DNA from: Polycyclovorans sp002706265
GTDB taxonomy: Bacteria; Pseudomonadota; Gammaproteobacteria; Nevskiales; Nevskiaceae
DNA length: 64,000 nucleotides
Assembly (NCBI GenBank): GCA_963973915.1
Contig: CAXBBM010000006.1
Span: 1-64,000, forward strand
Direction: 5' to 3'
Below are positions 42,901 through 51,448 of the stretch, one piece after another. Position numbers and translations under genes: made by a program. The notes under the pieces are model-generated. The model searched no databases, was not told where the DNA came from, and was given only the letters and a program-made list of their open reading frames with translations. How positions within the stretch are numbered: the first letter of the stretch is position 1; every line of letters starts with the position of its first letter.

Positions 42901-44928
42901 ATGTCCCTTCTGCTCTGGCTTGCCGTGTTTTCTGCCATTTGTCTGCCGGGCGCCGTGGTGCTGGCCTGGGCGCGGCACCGGGGCTGGCCGCCGTGGACCA
43001 GCTTGGCGACCGGCATTGCCATGGTCTGCACGGTGCTGTTCACGGTGGAGCACGCGGTGGGGCTAGGCAATTTGCGGGCGCTGGGCGGTCTGCTGTTATT
43101 GGCCAGCGCCGGGCTGGCCGTGGGCGGGGCGCGACAAGGCTGGTTTGATCGCGGGCTGTTGCTGATCAGCCTGCCGTTCTTCGCGGCGGTGGCGGTCGGG
43201 CTGCTGTGGCGCGGCAGTTATCCCAGCCTGTTTCCCAGCGCCGAGCGCTTGACCGACCTGTACTTCATCGTCAATTACCTTGAGGGCACGCAACTGCCGC
43301 CGGTGGATCACTGGATGCCGCCGTACGCCTTCGATTTTTACTACGCGCTGCAGCATTACGGCGCGGCGCTGATGGCGCGGCTGTTCGGGCTGAGCCCGGG
43401 CGGGGCCTACAACGTGGCCTTCGTGCTGCTGATGGCGCTGACGCCGGTGCTGACCTGGGAGCTGGCGCGGCGCCAGGGGCTGGCGCGGGGCTATGCGGTG
43501 TTGCTGCTGGCGGTGCTGATGGTGGGCGGCACGGGCGCCAGTGTCTGGACGCGGCTGGTGGCCACCAACACCGAGGCCAAGGCCGACAACGTGAATGTGT
43601 ACGACCGCATGGCCGGCTCGGCGCGCTTCATCGGCAACTACGACCAGCGCATCAACACGCCGCTGGGGCTGCGGCTGTTCGGCCACACCATCACCGAGGG
43701 CCGCGAGTGGCAGGAGCTGCCGCTGGAAACCTTTGGTTATCAGTTCTACATCGGTGATTACCACCCGCCGATCTCGGGGTACTTCTTGCTGGCGCTGGCG
43801 CTGTCATTGATGTGGGCGGCGCAGTCGGAGGCGCGCAAGACCGGTACGCGACTGGCGCTGGCCGGGCTGGCGGCGGCCACCGTGCCGCTGACGATTGCCG
43901 CGCACGCCTGGATCTTTCCGTTGCACGCGGTCATGGTCGGGGTCTGGGGGCTGACCCAGGCCGGCATCGCCTGGCGTGGGGGTGACCGGGCGCTGGCCGG
44001 ACACTGGGTGATGGCGCTGGTGCTTGGCGGATTGGCGGTGCTGGTGCTGCTGTTGCCGTTTCTGGCCGGATTCTCCAGCCGCAGCCTCAGCACCCCGGTG
44101 GCCTGGGTGACCGCGCAGCAGCACACGCCGCTGGTGTCATTTCTGGCGCTGATGATGCCCATTCTGGTGGTGCTGGGCCTGTCGGCCTTTGCGCCCAGGC
44201 ACCTGCGCAGCTTCGTCTGGCCGGTGGCGGCGGTGCTGGGGCTGGCGCTGGTCGCCTCCGAGTTCATCTACATCGACGACCTGTCTGGCGGGCGCCACGA
44301 ACGCACCAACACCACCATGAAGTGGTGGGGCTGGATCTGGGTGGGCACGCTGATCGCCGTCGCGCCGGCGGTGATGATGAGCCCGAAGCGCTGGGTGCGC
44401 GGCGTCAGCGCCGCAGCGCTGGCACTGACGCTGTTCTACGTGATCGACATCGTCAAGTTCATCAGCAACACCACCCAGCCCGACCTGATGCAGCTGCACG
44501 GGGATGGCATTTACCGGCGTGATGCCGGCGGCCCGGCGATCATCGATGCGCTGAAAGTGGCGCCGCGCGGCGTGGTGCTGGAGCGGGTCGCCAAGTACGC
44601 CTATGACGACGGCACGGCCTACAGCATGCTGGCCGGGCAGCCGGTGTTTCTGGGCTGGCCGCTGCATGAAGTGACCTGGCGCGGGCAGTTGCCGGAGATC
44701 TGGTCGCGGCACAAGGCCATGGGCGAAATCTTTGAGGGCACCCACGCCGATCCGGTGCCGTACCTGCTGGCGCACGACGTGCGCTACATCGTCTGGAGCT
44801 GGCGCGAAGCCCACCACAAACCCGAGGCGCGCGAGGTGCTGGACCGGCAGTTGGCCTCGCACTATCAATGGCGTGAACTGGCGCGCTGGGGCGACCGGCC
44901 GCTGGGCCTCTGGACGCGCCGCGAGTGA
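42901..44928 (+). CDS. DUF2298 polytopic membrane glycosyltransferase-like protein
   Basis: The 675-residue inner-membrane protein has about 12-14 TM helices and the DUF2298 (YYY) signature in the first periplasmic loop: TDLYFIVNYLEGTQLPPVDH followed by WMPPYAFDFYYALQHYG. A later FYIGDYHPPISGY segment and a C-terminal periplasmic domain (PVFLGWPLHEVTWRGQLPEI) follow. The layout is that of GT-C-type enzymes that use polyprenyl-linked sugars. It overlaps gtrA by 4 bp and is followed by a GtrB-like gene, suggesting the serotype-specific 'GtrC' role in a three-gene glycan-modification set. The acceptor could be O-antigen or flagellin. Confidence 0.8.
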   Translation: MSLLLWLAVFSAICLPGAVVLAWARHRGWPPWTSLATGIAMVCTVLFTVEHAVGLGNLRALGGLLLLASAGLAVGGARQGWFDRGLLLISLPFFAAVAVGLLWRGSYPSLFPSAERLTDLYFIVNYLEGTQLPPVDHWMPPYAFDFYYALQHYGAALMARLFGLSPGGAYNVAFVLLMALTPVLTWELARRQGLARGYAVLLLAVLMVGGTGASVWTRLVATNTEAKADNVNVYDRMAGSARFIGNYDQRINTPLGLRLFGHTITEGREWQELPLETFGYQFYIGDYHPPISGYFLLALALSLMWAAQSEARKTGTRLALAGLAAATVPLTIAAHAWIFPLHAVMVGVWGLTQAGIAWRGGDRALAGHWVMALVLGGLAVLVLLLPFLAGFSSRSLSTPVAWVTAQQHTPLVSFLALMMPILVVLGLSAFAPRHLRSFVWPVAAVLGLALVASEFIYIDDLSGGRHERTNTTMKWWGWIWVGTLIAVAPAVMMSPKRWVRGVSAAALALTLFYVIDIVKFISNTTQPDLMQLHGDGIYRRDAGGPAIIDALKVAPRGVVLERVAKYAYDDGTAYSMLAGQPVFLGWPLHEVTWRGQLPEIWSRHKAMGEIFEGTHADPVPYLLAHDVRYIVWSWREAHHKPEAREVLDRQLASHYQWRELARWGDRPLGLWTRRE

Positions 44929-45311
44929 AGGCTCTGGGCGGGTTTCTGTCGGTAGGGCTGGTCTCGACGGCGCTGCACTATGCGGTGATGACCGTGGCCA
45001 TCGAAGCGCTGGGGGCGCCGGTGGTGCTGGCCGCCGCGACCGGTTTTCTGGCCGGCGCGGCACTCAACTACATGCTCAACCGGCGTTTCAGCTTCGCCAG
45101 CCAGCGGCCGCACCGGCAGGGCCTGCCGCGGTTTGCGCTGATGGTGTCGGTCGGTGTGCTGCTCAACAGCCTGCTGCTGGCTTTGGGGCTGCACCTGGGG
45201 CTGCATTACCTGCCCGCGCAGGTCGTCGCCACCGGGGGGGTGATGGGCTTCAACTTCGCCTGCATGAAATACTGGGTCTTCAACTCCACTCCACCGGAAC
45301 GCCGTGGCTGA
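44925..45311 (+). CDS. gtrA: GtrA-family flippase
   Basis: The 128-residue protein has four TM helices and the GtrA pattern: GFLSVGLVSTALHYAVMTVA, then GAALNYMLNRRFSFAS with the family NY-x-LNR-x-F-F motif, and a final CMKYWVFN. GtrA proteins flip undecaprenyl-phosphate-linked glucose (or similar) across the inner membrane. It starts at GTG 44925 within the DUF2298 stop and overlaps the following GT2 gene by 8 bp, so the set is tightly coupled. Confidence 0.92.
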   Translation: MKALGGFLSVGLVSTALHYAVMTVAIEALGAPVVLAAATGFLAGAALNYMLNRRFSFASQRPHRQGLPRFALMVSVGVLLNSLLLALGLHLGLHYLPAQVVATGGVMGFNFACMKYWVFNSTPPERRG

Positions 45312-46347
45312 TCCAGATTCCATGCGCCCCCTGCAGCGACTGACCGTCATCGTGCCCGTGTTCAACGAAGCGGCGGGGCTCCCGGCGTTCTGGGCGCGCA
45401 TTTCAGCGGTGCTCGACACCCTGGCCGACACCGTGACCGGCGAACTGCTGTTCATTGACGACGGCAGCCGTGACGACAGCCTGGCGGTCATTCAGGCGCT
45501 GGCGATGCGCGATGCGCGGGTCGGTTACCTGGCGCTGTCGCGCAATTTCGGCAAGGAAATTGCCATGAGCGCCGGCCTGGACTTTGCCGACGGTGACTGG
45601 GTGGTGCTGATCGACGCCGACCTGCAGGACCCGCCAGAGCTGATTCCCACCCTGCTCGCCAAGGCGCGCGAAGGGTTCGACACGGTCTACGCCCGGCGCG
45701 CCGCGCGGCTGGGCGAGGGCCTCACCAAGCGCGCCACGGCGTCGGTGTTCTACCGGCTGATGGGGCGCTTGAGCCGGCGGGTGGAAATTCCCGCCGACAC
45801 CGGCGACTACCGCGTCATCAGCCGCCGTGCCGTGCTGGCGCTGCGGCAGATCAAGGAGCGCAACCGCTTCATGAAGGGCCTGTTCGCGTGGATTGGTTTC
45901 CCCAGCGCGGCGGTGACCTATGTGCGGGATCCGCGCAGCGAGGGTGTCAGCAGCTTCAGCCTGTGGCGGCTGTGGAATTTCGCACTCGACGGCATCACCA
46001 GCTTCTCGACCGCGCCGCTCAAGTTGGCCACCTATGCCGGCATGCTGGTGGCGATGCTGGCATTCGTTGCCGGGGGCTTCATCATTCTCAAGACGCTGAT
46101 CTACGGCGACCCCGTGCCGGGGTTTCCCACCCTGATGGTGACCCTGCTGTTCTTCAGCGGCCTGCAACTGCTGTTCATCGGGGTCATCGGCGAGTATCTG
46201 GCGCGGCTGTTCGACGAGGCCAAGCAGCGCCCGCTGTACCTGCTGAAAGACCAGAAAGTCGCCGGCGTGCGTCAGCCGACGACGACAGCCGCGCCAGCGG
46301 TCACTCAAAGCCGATCAACGGTTGCGCCGACCACGCAAGATTTCTGA
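45304..46347 (+). CDS. GT2 polyprenyl-phosphate glycosyltransferase, GtrB-like
   Basis: The 347-residue protein has a GT-A domain with LTVIVPVFNEAAGLPAFW, the metal motif in WVVLIDADLQDPPELI, and the TGDYRVISRRAVLAL and NRFMKGLFAWIGF acceptor-site blocks. Two C-terminal TM helices follow (about 235-260 and 275-300). This is the layout of GtrB/DPM1-like enzymes that charge a polyprenyl phosphate. It completes the GtrA/GtrB/DUF2298 set. It ends about 90 bp before fliC, and its 3' end overlaps the candidate fliC promoter region. Confidence 0.93.
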   Translation: MADPDSMRPLQRLTVIVPVFNEAAGLPAFWARISAVLDTLADTVTGELLFIDDGSRDDSLAVIQALAMRDARVGYLALSRNFGKEIAMSAGLDFADGDWVVLIDADLQDPPELIPTLLAKAREGFDTVYARRAARLGEGLTKRATASVFYRLMGRLSRRVEIPADTGDYRVISRRAVLALRQIKERNRFMKGLFAWIGFPSAAVTYVRDPRSEGVSSFSLWRLWNFALDGITSFSTAPLKLATYAGMLVAMLAFVAGGFIILKTLIYGDPVPGFPTLMVTLLFFSGLQLLFIGVIGEYLARLFDEAKQRPLYLLKDQKVAGVRQPTTTAAPAVTQSRSTVAPTTQDF

Positions 46348-46361
46348 TCCAGGGCCGAAAC
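46336..46361 (+). promoter_or_regulatory. Candidate sigma-28 promoter for fliC
   Basis: CAAGATTT, 10 bp, then GCCGAAAC compares with the sigma-28 (FliA) consensus TAAAGTTT-N11-GCCGATAA: 11 of 16 positions match and the spacer is one base short. A weaker candidate (CAAA, 16 bp, GCCGACCA) lies at 46306-46333 inside the preceding gene. Either would give a leader of 70-100 bases. Confidence 0.4.
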
Positions 46362-46402
46362 AGGGTTTGACCGTCACCTTCCCCTTCGACGGCACACCCT
46401 CA

Positions 46403-46422
46403 CCCCGGATCGCCGGGGTTTT
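46403..46422 (+). terminator. Terminator-like hairpin in the fliC leader
   Basis: CCCCGG (46403-46408) pairs with CCGGGG (46413-46418) around ATCG and is followed by TTTT. It lies 17 bp before the fliC start. It could end the glycosyltransferase transcript or attenuate fliC, because the candidate sigma-28 promoter is upstream of it. Confidence 0.6.
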
Positions 46423-46439
46423 CAACCCGGAGATGGAAC

Positions 46440-47576
46440 ATGCAAGTCATCAACACCAACGTCATGTCGCTCAACGCCCAGCGCAACCTGTCTGGCAGTA
46501 GCGAAGCCCTCGCTACGTCACTGCAGCGCCTGTCTTCAGGCCAGCGCATCAATAGCGCCAAGGACGACGCCGCAGGTCTGGCCATTGCCAACCGTTTCAC
46601 CACGCAGATTCGCGGCATGGACCAGGCGGGCCGCAACGCCAACGACGCCATCAGCCTCACGCAGACCGCTGAAGGCGCGCTGGTGGAAGTCAGCAACAAC
46701 CTGCAACGCATCCGCGAACTGGCGGTGCAGTCCCGCAATGCCACCAACAGCCAAACCGACCGTGACGCGCTCAATGCTGAAGCCACGCAGTTGCTGAGTG
46801 AAATCAACCGCGTCGCCGAGCAGACCAGCTTCAACGGTGTGAAGTTGCTCGACGGCAGCTTCTCCAACCAGAGTTTCCAGGTCGGTGCCGACGTGGGCCA
46901 GACCATCGACGTCACCTCCATCGTCGACGCCACCACCGCCAACCTGGGCAGCTATGGCCGCGCCACGGTGACCTCGGTGGCCGCAGCTGACTTCACCGAC
47001 GTGCTCGCAGCGGGCGATGTCACCATCAACGGTGTCAACCTCGAAGCCATGGGCGCGGCAGCGTCAGCCAGCGAACGCTCCGAGCAGCTGATGACGGCGA
47101 TCAACAAGACCTCTGGTGAATCGGGTGTGTACGCCATCAAGGACACCAACAACACGATCTCGCTGGTGTCGACCACCGATGACATCGTGGTGGCCTTTGC
47201 AGGCGCAGGCGACACGGGCAGCACCGGTTTGACTGCGGCCACCACGGCGCGCGCCACCACCACGGGTATTTCCACGGTGGACATCTCCAGCGTGGCCGGT
47301 GCGGACGCAGCGATGCAGGCGATGGACTCGGCGCTGCAGTCGATCAACTCCACCCGTGCAGACCTCGGTGCGCTGCAAAACCGGTTCAGCTCGGTGGTCA
47401 GCAACCTGCAGACCAGCAGCGAAAACCTCTCGGCTTCACGCAGCCGCATCATGGACACCGACTTTGCCAAGGAAACGGCCAGCCTCACCCGCGCCCAGAT
47501 CCTGCAGCAGGCCGGCACCGCGATGCTCTCGCAAGCCAACTCTGCGCCGCAGGGCGTGCTGTCCCTGCTCCGCTAA
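46440..47576 (+). CDS. fliC: Flagellin
   Basis: The 378-residue flagellin has the conserved N-terminal D0/D1 helices (MQVINTNVMSLNAQRNLSGS, SEALATSLQRLSSGQRINSA, KDDAAGLAIANRF) and the C-terminal coiled segment ending TRAQILQQAGTAMLSQANSA, PQGVLSLLR. The central region (about 160-285) is Thr/Ala/Val-rich and variable, forming the exposed D2-like domain. The many Ser/Thr there are potential glycosylation sites, which fits the upstream glycan-transfer genes (inference). Translation starts at ATG 46440 after GGAG. It is followed by flaG, fliD, fliS and fliT. Confidence 0.97.
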   Translation: MQVINTNVMSLNAQRNLSGSSEALATSLQRLSSGQRINSAKDDAAGLAIANRFTTQIRGMDQAGRNANDAISLTQTAEGALVEVSNNLQRIRELAVQSRNATNSQTDRDALNAEATQLLSEINRVAEQTSFNGVKLLDGSFSNQSFQVGADVGQTIDVTSIVDATTANLGSYGRATVTSVAAADFTDVLAAGDVTINGVNLEAMGAAASASERSEQLMTAINKTSGESGVYAIKDTNNTISLVSTTDDIVVAFAGAGDTGSTGLTAATTARATTTGISTVDISSVAGADAAMQAMDSALQSINSTRADLGALQNRFSSVVSNLQTSSENLSASRSRIMDTDFAKETASLTRAQILQQAGTAMLSQANSAPQGVLSLLR

Positions 47577-47593
47577 CCGGAGGCGCCATCAGC

Positions 47594-47621
47594 GCGAAGG
47601 CGGGGGTTTCCCCGCCTTCGC
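47594..47621 (+). terminator. Strong hairpin after fliC
   Basis: GCGAAGGCGGGG (47594-47605) pairs perfectly over 12 bp with CCCCGCCTTCGC (47610-47621) around GTTT. No T-run follows, so it may stabilise the fliC mRNA 3' end or reduce read-through into flaG rather than terminate fully. Confidence 0.6.
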
Positions 47622-47635
47622 CTTGGCGATGAGAC

Positions 47636-47977
47636 ATGGACGCTTCCACCGATCTGGCCACGTTGTTGGGCCGCGTATTTTCACCGTCCGGGGCGAGCAG
47701 CCCGCGGACGGTTTCGGCGTCATCGCCGTCGTTGCAAGGAGGGCAGGCGATAGAGCCGCTCCCCCCGCAGCGACTGGAGCAGGTGCTAGAGGAGGCCAAT
47801 ACCGAGCTGAAAGCCCGGCAGACCGGCCTTCGGTTCATTCAGCAGGACGCCCTGCCACGACCGGTGATTCAGATCATCGACGAGGCCAGCGGTGAGGTGT
47901 TACGACAAATTCCCAACGAAGCTGCCGTGCGCATCGCCCAGGCCCTCACCGGTCTGTTGGTCGATCAGCAGGCCTGA
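47636..47977 (+). CDS. flaG: Flagellar protein FlaG
   Basis: The 113-residue protein has a disordered N-terminus and a conserved C-terminal FlaG domain: LKARQTGLRFIQQDALPRPV, IQIIDEASGEVLRQIPNEAA. FlaG influences filament length and adhesion. It lies between fliC and fliD, the usual place in polar flagellar systems. fliD begins 11 bp after its stop. Confidence 0.92.
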   Translation: MDASTDLATLLGRVFSPSGASSPRTVSASSPSLQGGQAIEPLPPQRLEQVLEEANTELKARQTGLRFIQQDALPRPVIQIIDEASGEVLRQIPNEAAVRIAQALTGLLVDQQA

Positions 47978-47988
47978 GGAGCAACGAC

Positions 47989-49344
47989 ATGTCGGATCTT
48001 TCCTTTGGTGGTGTGGGCAGTGGCCTCGACATTGCCGGCATCGTTAACCAGTTGGTGTCGGCCGAGCGCAGCGGTACGGATGCCCGCATCAACCGCACGC
48101 TCTCACAATCGAATGCGCAGATTTCCGCGCTCGGCAATTTTCGCGCGGCGGCAGATGCCTTGCAGCGCCAGGTCACCGACTTGACCAAAACCGGCCTCAC
48201 CCAATTTGCCGCGACGGTGCAGAAGGATTCGCCGTTCTCGGCCACCGCAAGCGACAAGGCCCAGGCCGGGACCTATGCCGTTACCGTGCAGCAAAAGGCC
48301 CTGTCGCAGAGTCTTCGCAGTGGCGCCTTCGCGGCTGCGGACACCCCAGTTGGCACTGGCACCTTGCGCATCGGCATGGGCGAAGGATCGTTTGATATCG
48401 AATTGACCGACGGCGACAACGCGCTGTCGGCGGTGGCCAACGCCATCAATCGGGCGCCCGGCAACACGGGCGTCAATGCCCGCGTAGTGGTGGCCGACGG
48501 CGGCGCGCATCTCATTCTCAGTAGCCGCAATGCCGGGTCTGACAATGCAATGACGATTGAGGTGATTGGCGGGGCAGGGGGCTTGGACGCCCTGCAGTAT
48601 CTCGGCGTTCCGGGCGATGGCTTCACCCAGACACAGGCCGCACAAGACGCGGTCATCGAGGTTGATGGGCTTACCATCACTCGCAGCAGTAACAGTTTTG
48701 ACGACGTGATTCCCGGCGTCAGTCTGCGCATCAACGAGCAAAATCCGGGTGAGGCGTTCAATATCACCGTGAGCCCCGATTTGGACAAGACCGTCTCGCG
48801 GCTGACCTCGCTGGTCAGCGCCTACAACGCGACGATGGGCATCGCCCGCAACCTCACGCGCTACGACCCGGCCACCCGCCAGGCCGGTGCGTTGCAAGGC
48901 GACGCGACCTTGCGCGGCGCCAGCTCGGCGCTGCGCAATGCGCTCAATGGCAGCATGGAGGGCAATGCCTTGCAGACCATGGCGTCCATCGGCTTCAACA
49001 GTGCCACCGATGGAACCATCACCCTCGACGAGACCAAGCTCCGGTCGATGCTGACTGACCAACCCGAAGCGGTTGAGCGACTGCTGAGTGGCGACGGCGG
49101 ACTGGCCTCGCGCATGACCGAGGCCCTCAATGGCTATCTGGGCGACGAAGGCCGGTTGGCGGCCAAACGCAGCAGCCTGGATGCCCGCGTCAAGATGGCC
49201 AACGCTGACCAGGTGAATCTCGACCGGCGCATGGATCAGGTGCGGGCCGGTTTGGAGCGTCAATTCAACGCACTTGACACGCTGGTCGGGCAGATGACGT
49301 CCACCAGTAGTTTCCTCAACGCACAGCTGTCGAGATTGCTGTAA
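47989..49344 (+). CDS. fliD: Flagellar hook-associated protein 2 (filament cap)
   Basis: The 451-residue protein has the FliD N-terminal domain (FGGVGSGLDIAGIVNQLVSA, ER) and the C-terminal domain with LTSLVSAYNATMGIARNLTR, the GALQGDATLRGASSALRNAL block and a final coiled region (LDRRMDQVRAGLERQFNALD, TLVGQMTSTSSFLNAQLSRL). It forms the cap beneath which flagellin polymerises. Its length is normal. It precedes its partner chaperone genes fliS and fliT. Confidence 0.96.
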   Translation: MSDLSFGGVGSGLDIAGIVNQLVSAERSGTDARINRTLSQSNAQISALGNFRAAADALQRQVTDLTKTGLTQFAATVQKDSPFSATASDKAQAGTYAVTVQQKALSQSLRSGAFAAADTPVGTGTLRIGMGEGSFDIELTDGDNALSAVANAINRAPGNTGVNARVVVADGGAHLILSSRNAGSDNAMTIEVIGGAGGLDALQYLGVPGDGFTQTQAAQDAVIEVDGLTITRSSNSFDDVIPGVSLRINEQNPGEAFNITVSPDLDKTVSRLTSLVSAYNATMGIARNLTRYDPATRQAGALQGDATLRGASSALRNALNGSMEGNALQTMASIGFNSATDGTITLDETKLRSMLTDQPEAVERLLSGDGGLASRMTEALNGYLGDEGRLAAKRSSLDARVKMANADQVNLDRRMDQVRAGLERQFNALDTLVGQMTSTSSFLNAQLSRLL

Positions 49345-49418
49345 TCAGGCCATACCGGGCTCAAGTCCCCGCGTTTGTGGCCGATACAGAGAACAGACTA
49401 ATCAGGAGACGAAGCGCC

Positions 49419-49817
49419 ATGTCGCATGCCGCCACCCTTGCCGCCTTCGCCGGCGCCGGCCCTCTCGCACAGGCCGAGGCGATGTCGCCGCACCGGCAGA
49501 TTGAACTGCTGATGGGCGGGTTGTTGACCCGCGTGGCGCGGCTGCGTCATGCGCTGCGCCAGGCGCAACCGCAGGCCCGCCGGGATGACGCTGATCGGGC
49601 GCTGGCCATCCTGGCCTATCTGCGCGCCATTCTCGATCCGCGTGGAGATGCCGAACTGGTTGCGCGGCTTGACACGTTGTACCGCTACTGCGAATCGCGC
49701 ATCCTGGTGGCCTGCTCGCAGCGTGACGAAAGCGCACTGTTGGAGGTGACCTCGCTAATCACCGACATCAAACAGGCCTGGGACGGCATCGCGCCCAACC
49801 AGGCGGTCGCGGCATGA
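49419..49817 (+). CDS. fliS: Flagellin chaperone FliS
   Basis: The 132-residue four-helix protein shows the FliS pattern MSPHRQIELLMGGLLTRVAR, LRHALRQA, then ADRALAILAYLRAILDPRGD, AELVARLDTLYRYCESRILV. It binds the flagellin C-terminus to prevent early polymerisation. ATG 49419 follows AGGAG 10 nt upstream; an in-frame start at 49377 is less likely. It overlaps fliT by 4 bp. Confidence 0.93.
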   Translation: MSHAATLAAFAGAGPLAQAEAMSPHRQIELLMGGLLTRVARLRHALRQAQPQARRDDADRALAILAYLRAILDPRGDAELVARLDTLYRYCESRILVACSQRDESALLEVTSLITDIKQAWDGIAPNQAVAA

Positions 49818-50125
49818 GCACCGAGGCTCCTGCCGTTGCGGTGGCTGCGCTGAGTCGTGCGGTGAGCCAGCTGGAAGCGGCCGCTGCCAACGAAAACTGG
49901 GATGAAGTCTCCGAGCAATTGATGCGACAGCGCCGCTTCATGGAGCAATGGTTACCGCGCTGCGAGTCGCTCTCGGCCGACGTACGCGCGGCGCTGCATG
50001 ACATTCTCAGCCGCTACCATGCCGTGCTGTACGCGCTTGAAGCCGCACGGGAGCGCGTAAGGCAACTGCTGCTGCGGCCCCCGCCGGCGCTCAGCGCCCG
50101 CGAACGCGCCTACCTTGAGGCCTGA
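49814..50125 (+). CDS. fliT: FliT-like flagellar chaperone
   Basis: The 103-residue all-helical protein has weak sequence conservation. Its position (4-bp overlap with fliS), size and helical pattern (ALSRAVSQLEAAAANENWDE, VSEQLMRQRRFMEQWL) fit FliT, which binds FliD and in some species regulates FlhDC. The regulatory role is not assumed here. Confidence 0.65.
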   Translation: MSTEAPAVAVAALSRAVSQLEAAAANENWDEVSEQLMRQRRFMEQWLPRCESLSADVRAALHDILSRYHAVLYALEAARERVRQLLLRPPPALSARERAYLEA

Positions 50126-50129
50126 GCCC

Positions 50130-50693
50130 ATGGCCACCACCACAACGACAACGACAACCGAACCCCACGACCCCGCGCCCGGCGTGAGCTGCACCGTGCT
50201 GGTGCCGGCCGATTGCCAGCCGGGCGCGCACGGCGACGACACCGCCGCGCTGGCGCTGATTCGCCTGTTGGGTCTGGAAGCGCTGCAGGCCGATCGGTCG
50301 CCGACCCAAGATGCGCACATCGGCACCGCCGACTGGCGCACCCAGGCGCAGCTCGACCTGGCGCTGGACGCCCTGCGTGAATTGCAGCGTCACCTGATGC
50401 CGCTGCCGGCAACGCGCACCCTGAGCCTGTCGCCGGGCCATGTGCAGGTGCCGCGCGACGCCGATGACTGGCCCGCCTTGCTCGCCCCCGGCGCCACCGG
50501 ATGGCTGCGCCTGTGGCTCGACATGCGCATGCCACAGCCGATTCTGTTGCCGGTCATGGGTGCCGCGCGCGGGTTTGACCTGTGCCCGGTGGCCACCGAA
50601 CTGGACGCGGCGGTGGAGTCCCTGATCTTCCGTCTGCACCGCCGTGAGATCGCCCGCCACCGGCGCGTTGCGGCGCCCGCGCCGGTGCGCTAA
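50130..50693 (+). CDS. Hypothetical protein, possible atypical PilZ domain
   Basis: The 187-residue soluble protein follows the fliS-fliT pair by 4 bp. A Thr-rich start is followed by a helical stretch (LALIRLLGLEALQ, LDLALDALRELQRHLMPL) and a beta-rich part (TRTLSLSPGHVQVP, GATGWLRLWLDMRMPQPILL). It ends with a charged helix (VESLIFRLHRREIARHRR). In related genomes a PilZ-type protein often occupies this flagellar position, and the beta part is compatible with an atypical PilZ, but the c-di-GMP motifs RxxxR and DxSxxG are not present. ATG 50130 is preferred over TTG 50115. Confidence 0.5.
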   Translation: MATTTTTTTTEPHDPAPGVSCTVLVPADCQPGAHGDDTAALALIRLLGLEALQADRSPTQDAHIGTADWRTQAQLDLALDALRELQRHLMPLPATRTLSLSPGHVQVPRDADDWPALLAPGATGWLRLWLDMRMPQPILLPVMGAARGFDLCPVATELDAAVESLIFRLHRREIARHRRVAAPAPVR

Positions 50694-50728
50694 AACAAAG
50701 CCATGACCCTGATGCGTGAACGTCCCGC

Positions 50729-51391
50729 GTGACGCCAACAACCCCCGCGCGTGCGCTGCTGGCCGACGATCACGCCCTGGTGCGCGCCGGGCTGCGGCAA
50801 TTGCTGGAGCAGACCGGCCAGGTCACCATCGTGGCCGAAGCCGACGATGGTCTGCCGGTGCCGGATCTGGTGGCTGCGCATCAGGTGGCGCTCGCGGTGC
50901 TCGACATTTCGATGCCGCATCTGAGCGGGCTGGATCTGCTGCCGATTCTGCGCCGCCGCTTCCCCGACCTGAAAATCATGATGCTCAGCATGCACACCGA
51001 TGCCGAGTACGTGCGCGAGGCGCTGCGGCGCGGCGCCAATGGTTTTGTGGCCAAGGACACCCGCCCCGAAACCCTGCGGCTGGCGTTGGCGCAGGTGCTG
51101 GAGGGCCAGACATATGGCATGGACGGCCTGCGGCCGCCGCCGCGAACCCCGGCCCCGGCCGCGACGTCCGCCGGCCCGGTCGCGGCCCTGCCGCCGCGCC
51201 AGCGACAGTTGCTGGACCTGCTGGGGCAGGGCCATTCCACCCGCGAAATCGCCCTGCTGCTGGGCGTGGGCGTGAAAACCGTGGAAACCCATCGTGCCCG
51301 GCTGATCCAGGCGCTCAAACTGCGGCATGGCAATGACCTGCTGCGGTTTGCCATGCAGCACCGCGCCGAGCAGGGCGCCGCCGGTCACTGA
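50729..51391 (+). CDS. NarL/FixJ-family response regulator
   Basis: The 220-residue protein has a receiver domain with acidic pocket ADDH near residues 12-15 and phosphoacceptor Asp in AVLDISMPHLSGLDLLPILR (about residue 59). MLSMHTDAEYV and the conserved Lys in FVAKDTRPE follow. A Pro/Ala-rich linker (136-150) leads to a GerE HTH (LPPRQRQLLDLLGQGHSTRE, IALLLGVGVKTVETHRARLI). It starts at GTG 50729. It lies after the flagellar filament genes with no sensor kinase nearby, so its partner is unknown. Confidence 0.92.
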   Translation: MTPTTPARALLADDHALVRAGLRQLLEQTGQVTIVAEADDGLPVPDLVAAHQVALAVLDISMPHLSGLDLLPILRRRFPDLKIMMLSMHTDAEYVREALRRGANGFVAKDTRPETLRLALAQVLEGQTYGMDGLRPPPRTPAPAATSAGPVAALPPRQRQLLDLLGQGHSTREIALLLGVGVKTVETHRARLIQALKLRHGNDLLRFAMQHRAEQGAAGH

Positions 51392-51448
51392 GCGGGCCGG
51401 CCGCGTGGGCGGCTGTCGGGGATCGTCAACAGACCCTAAAATGGCGCC

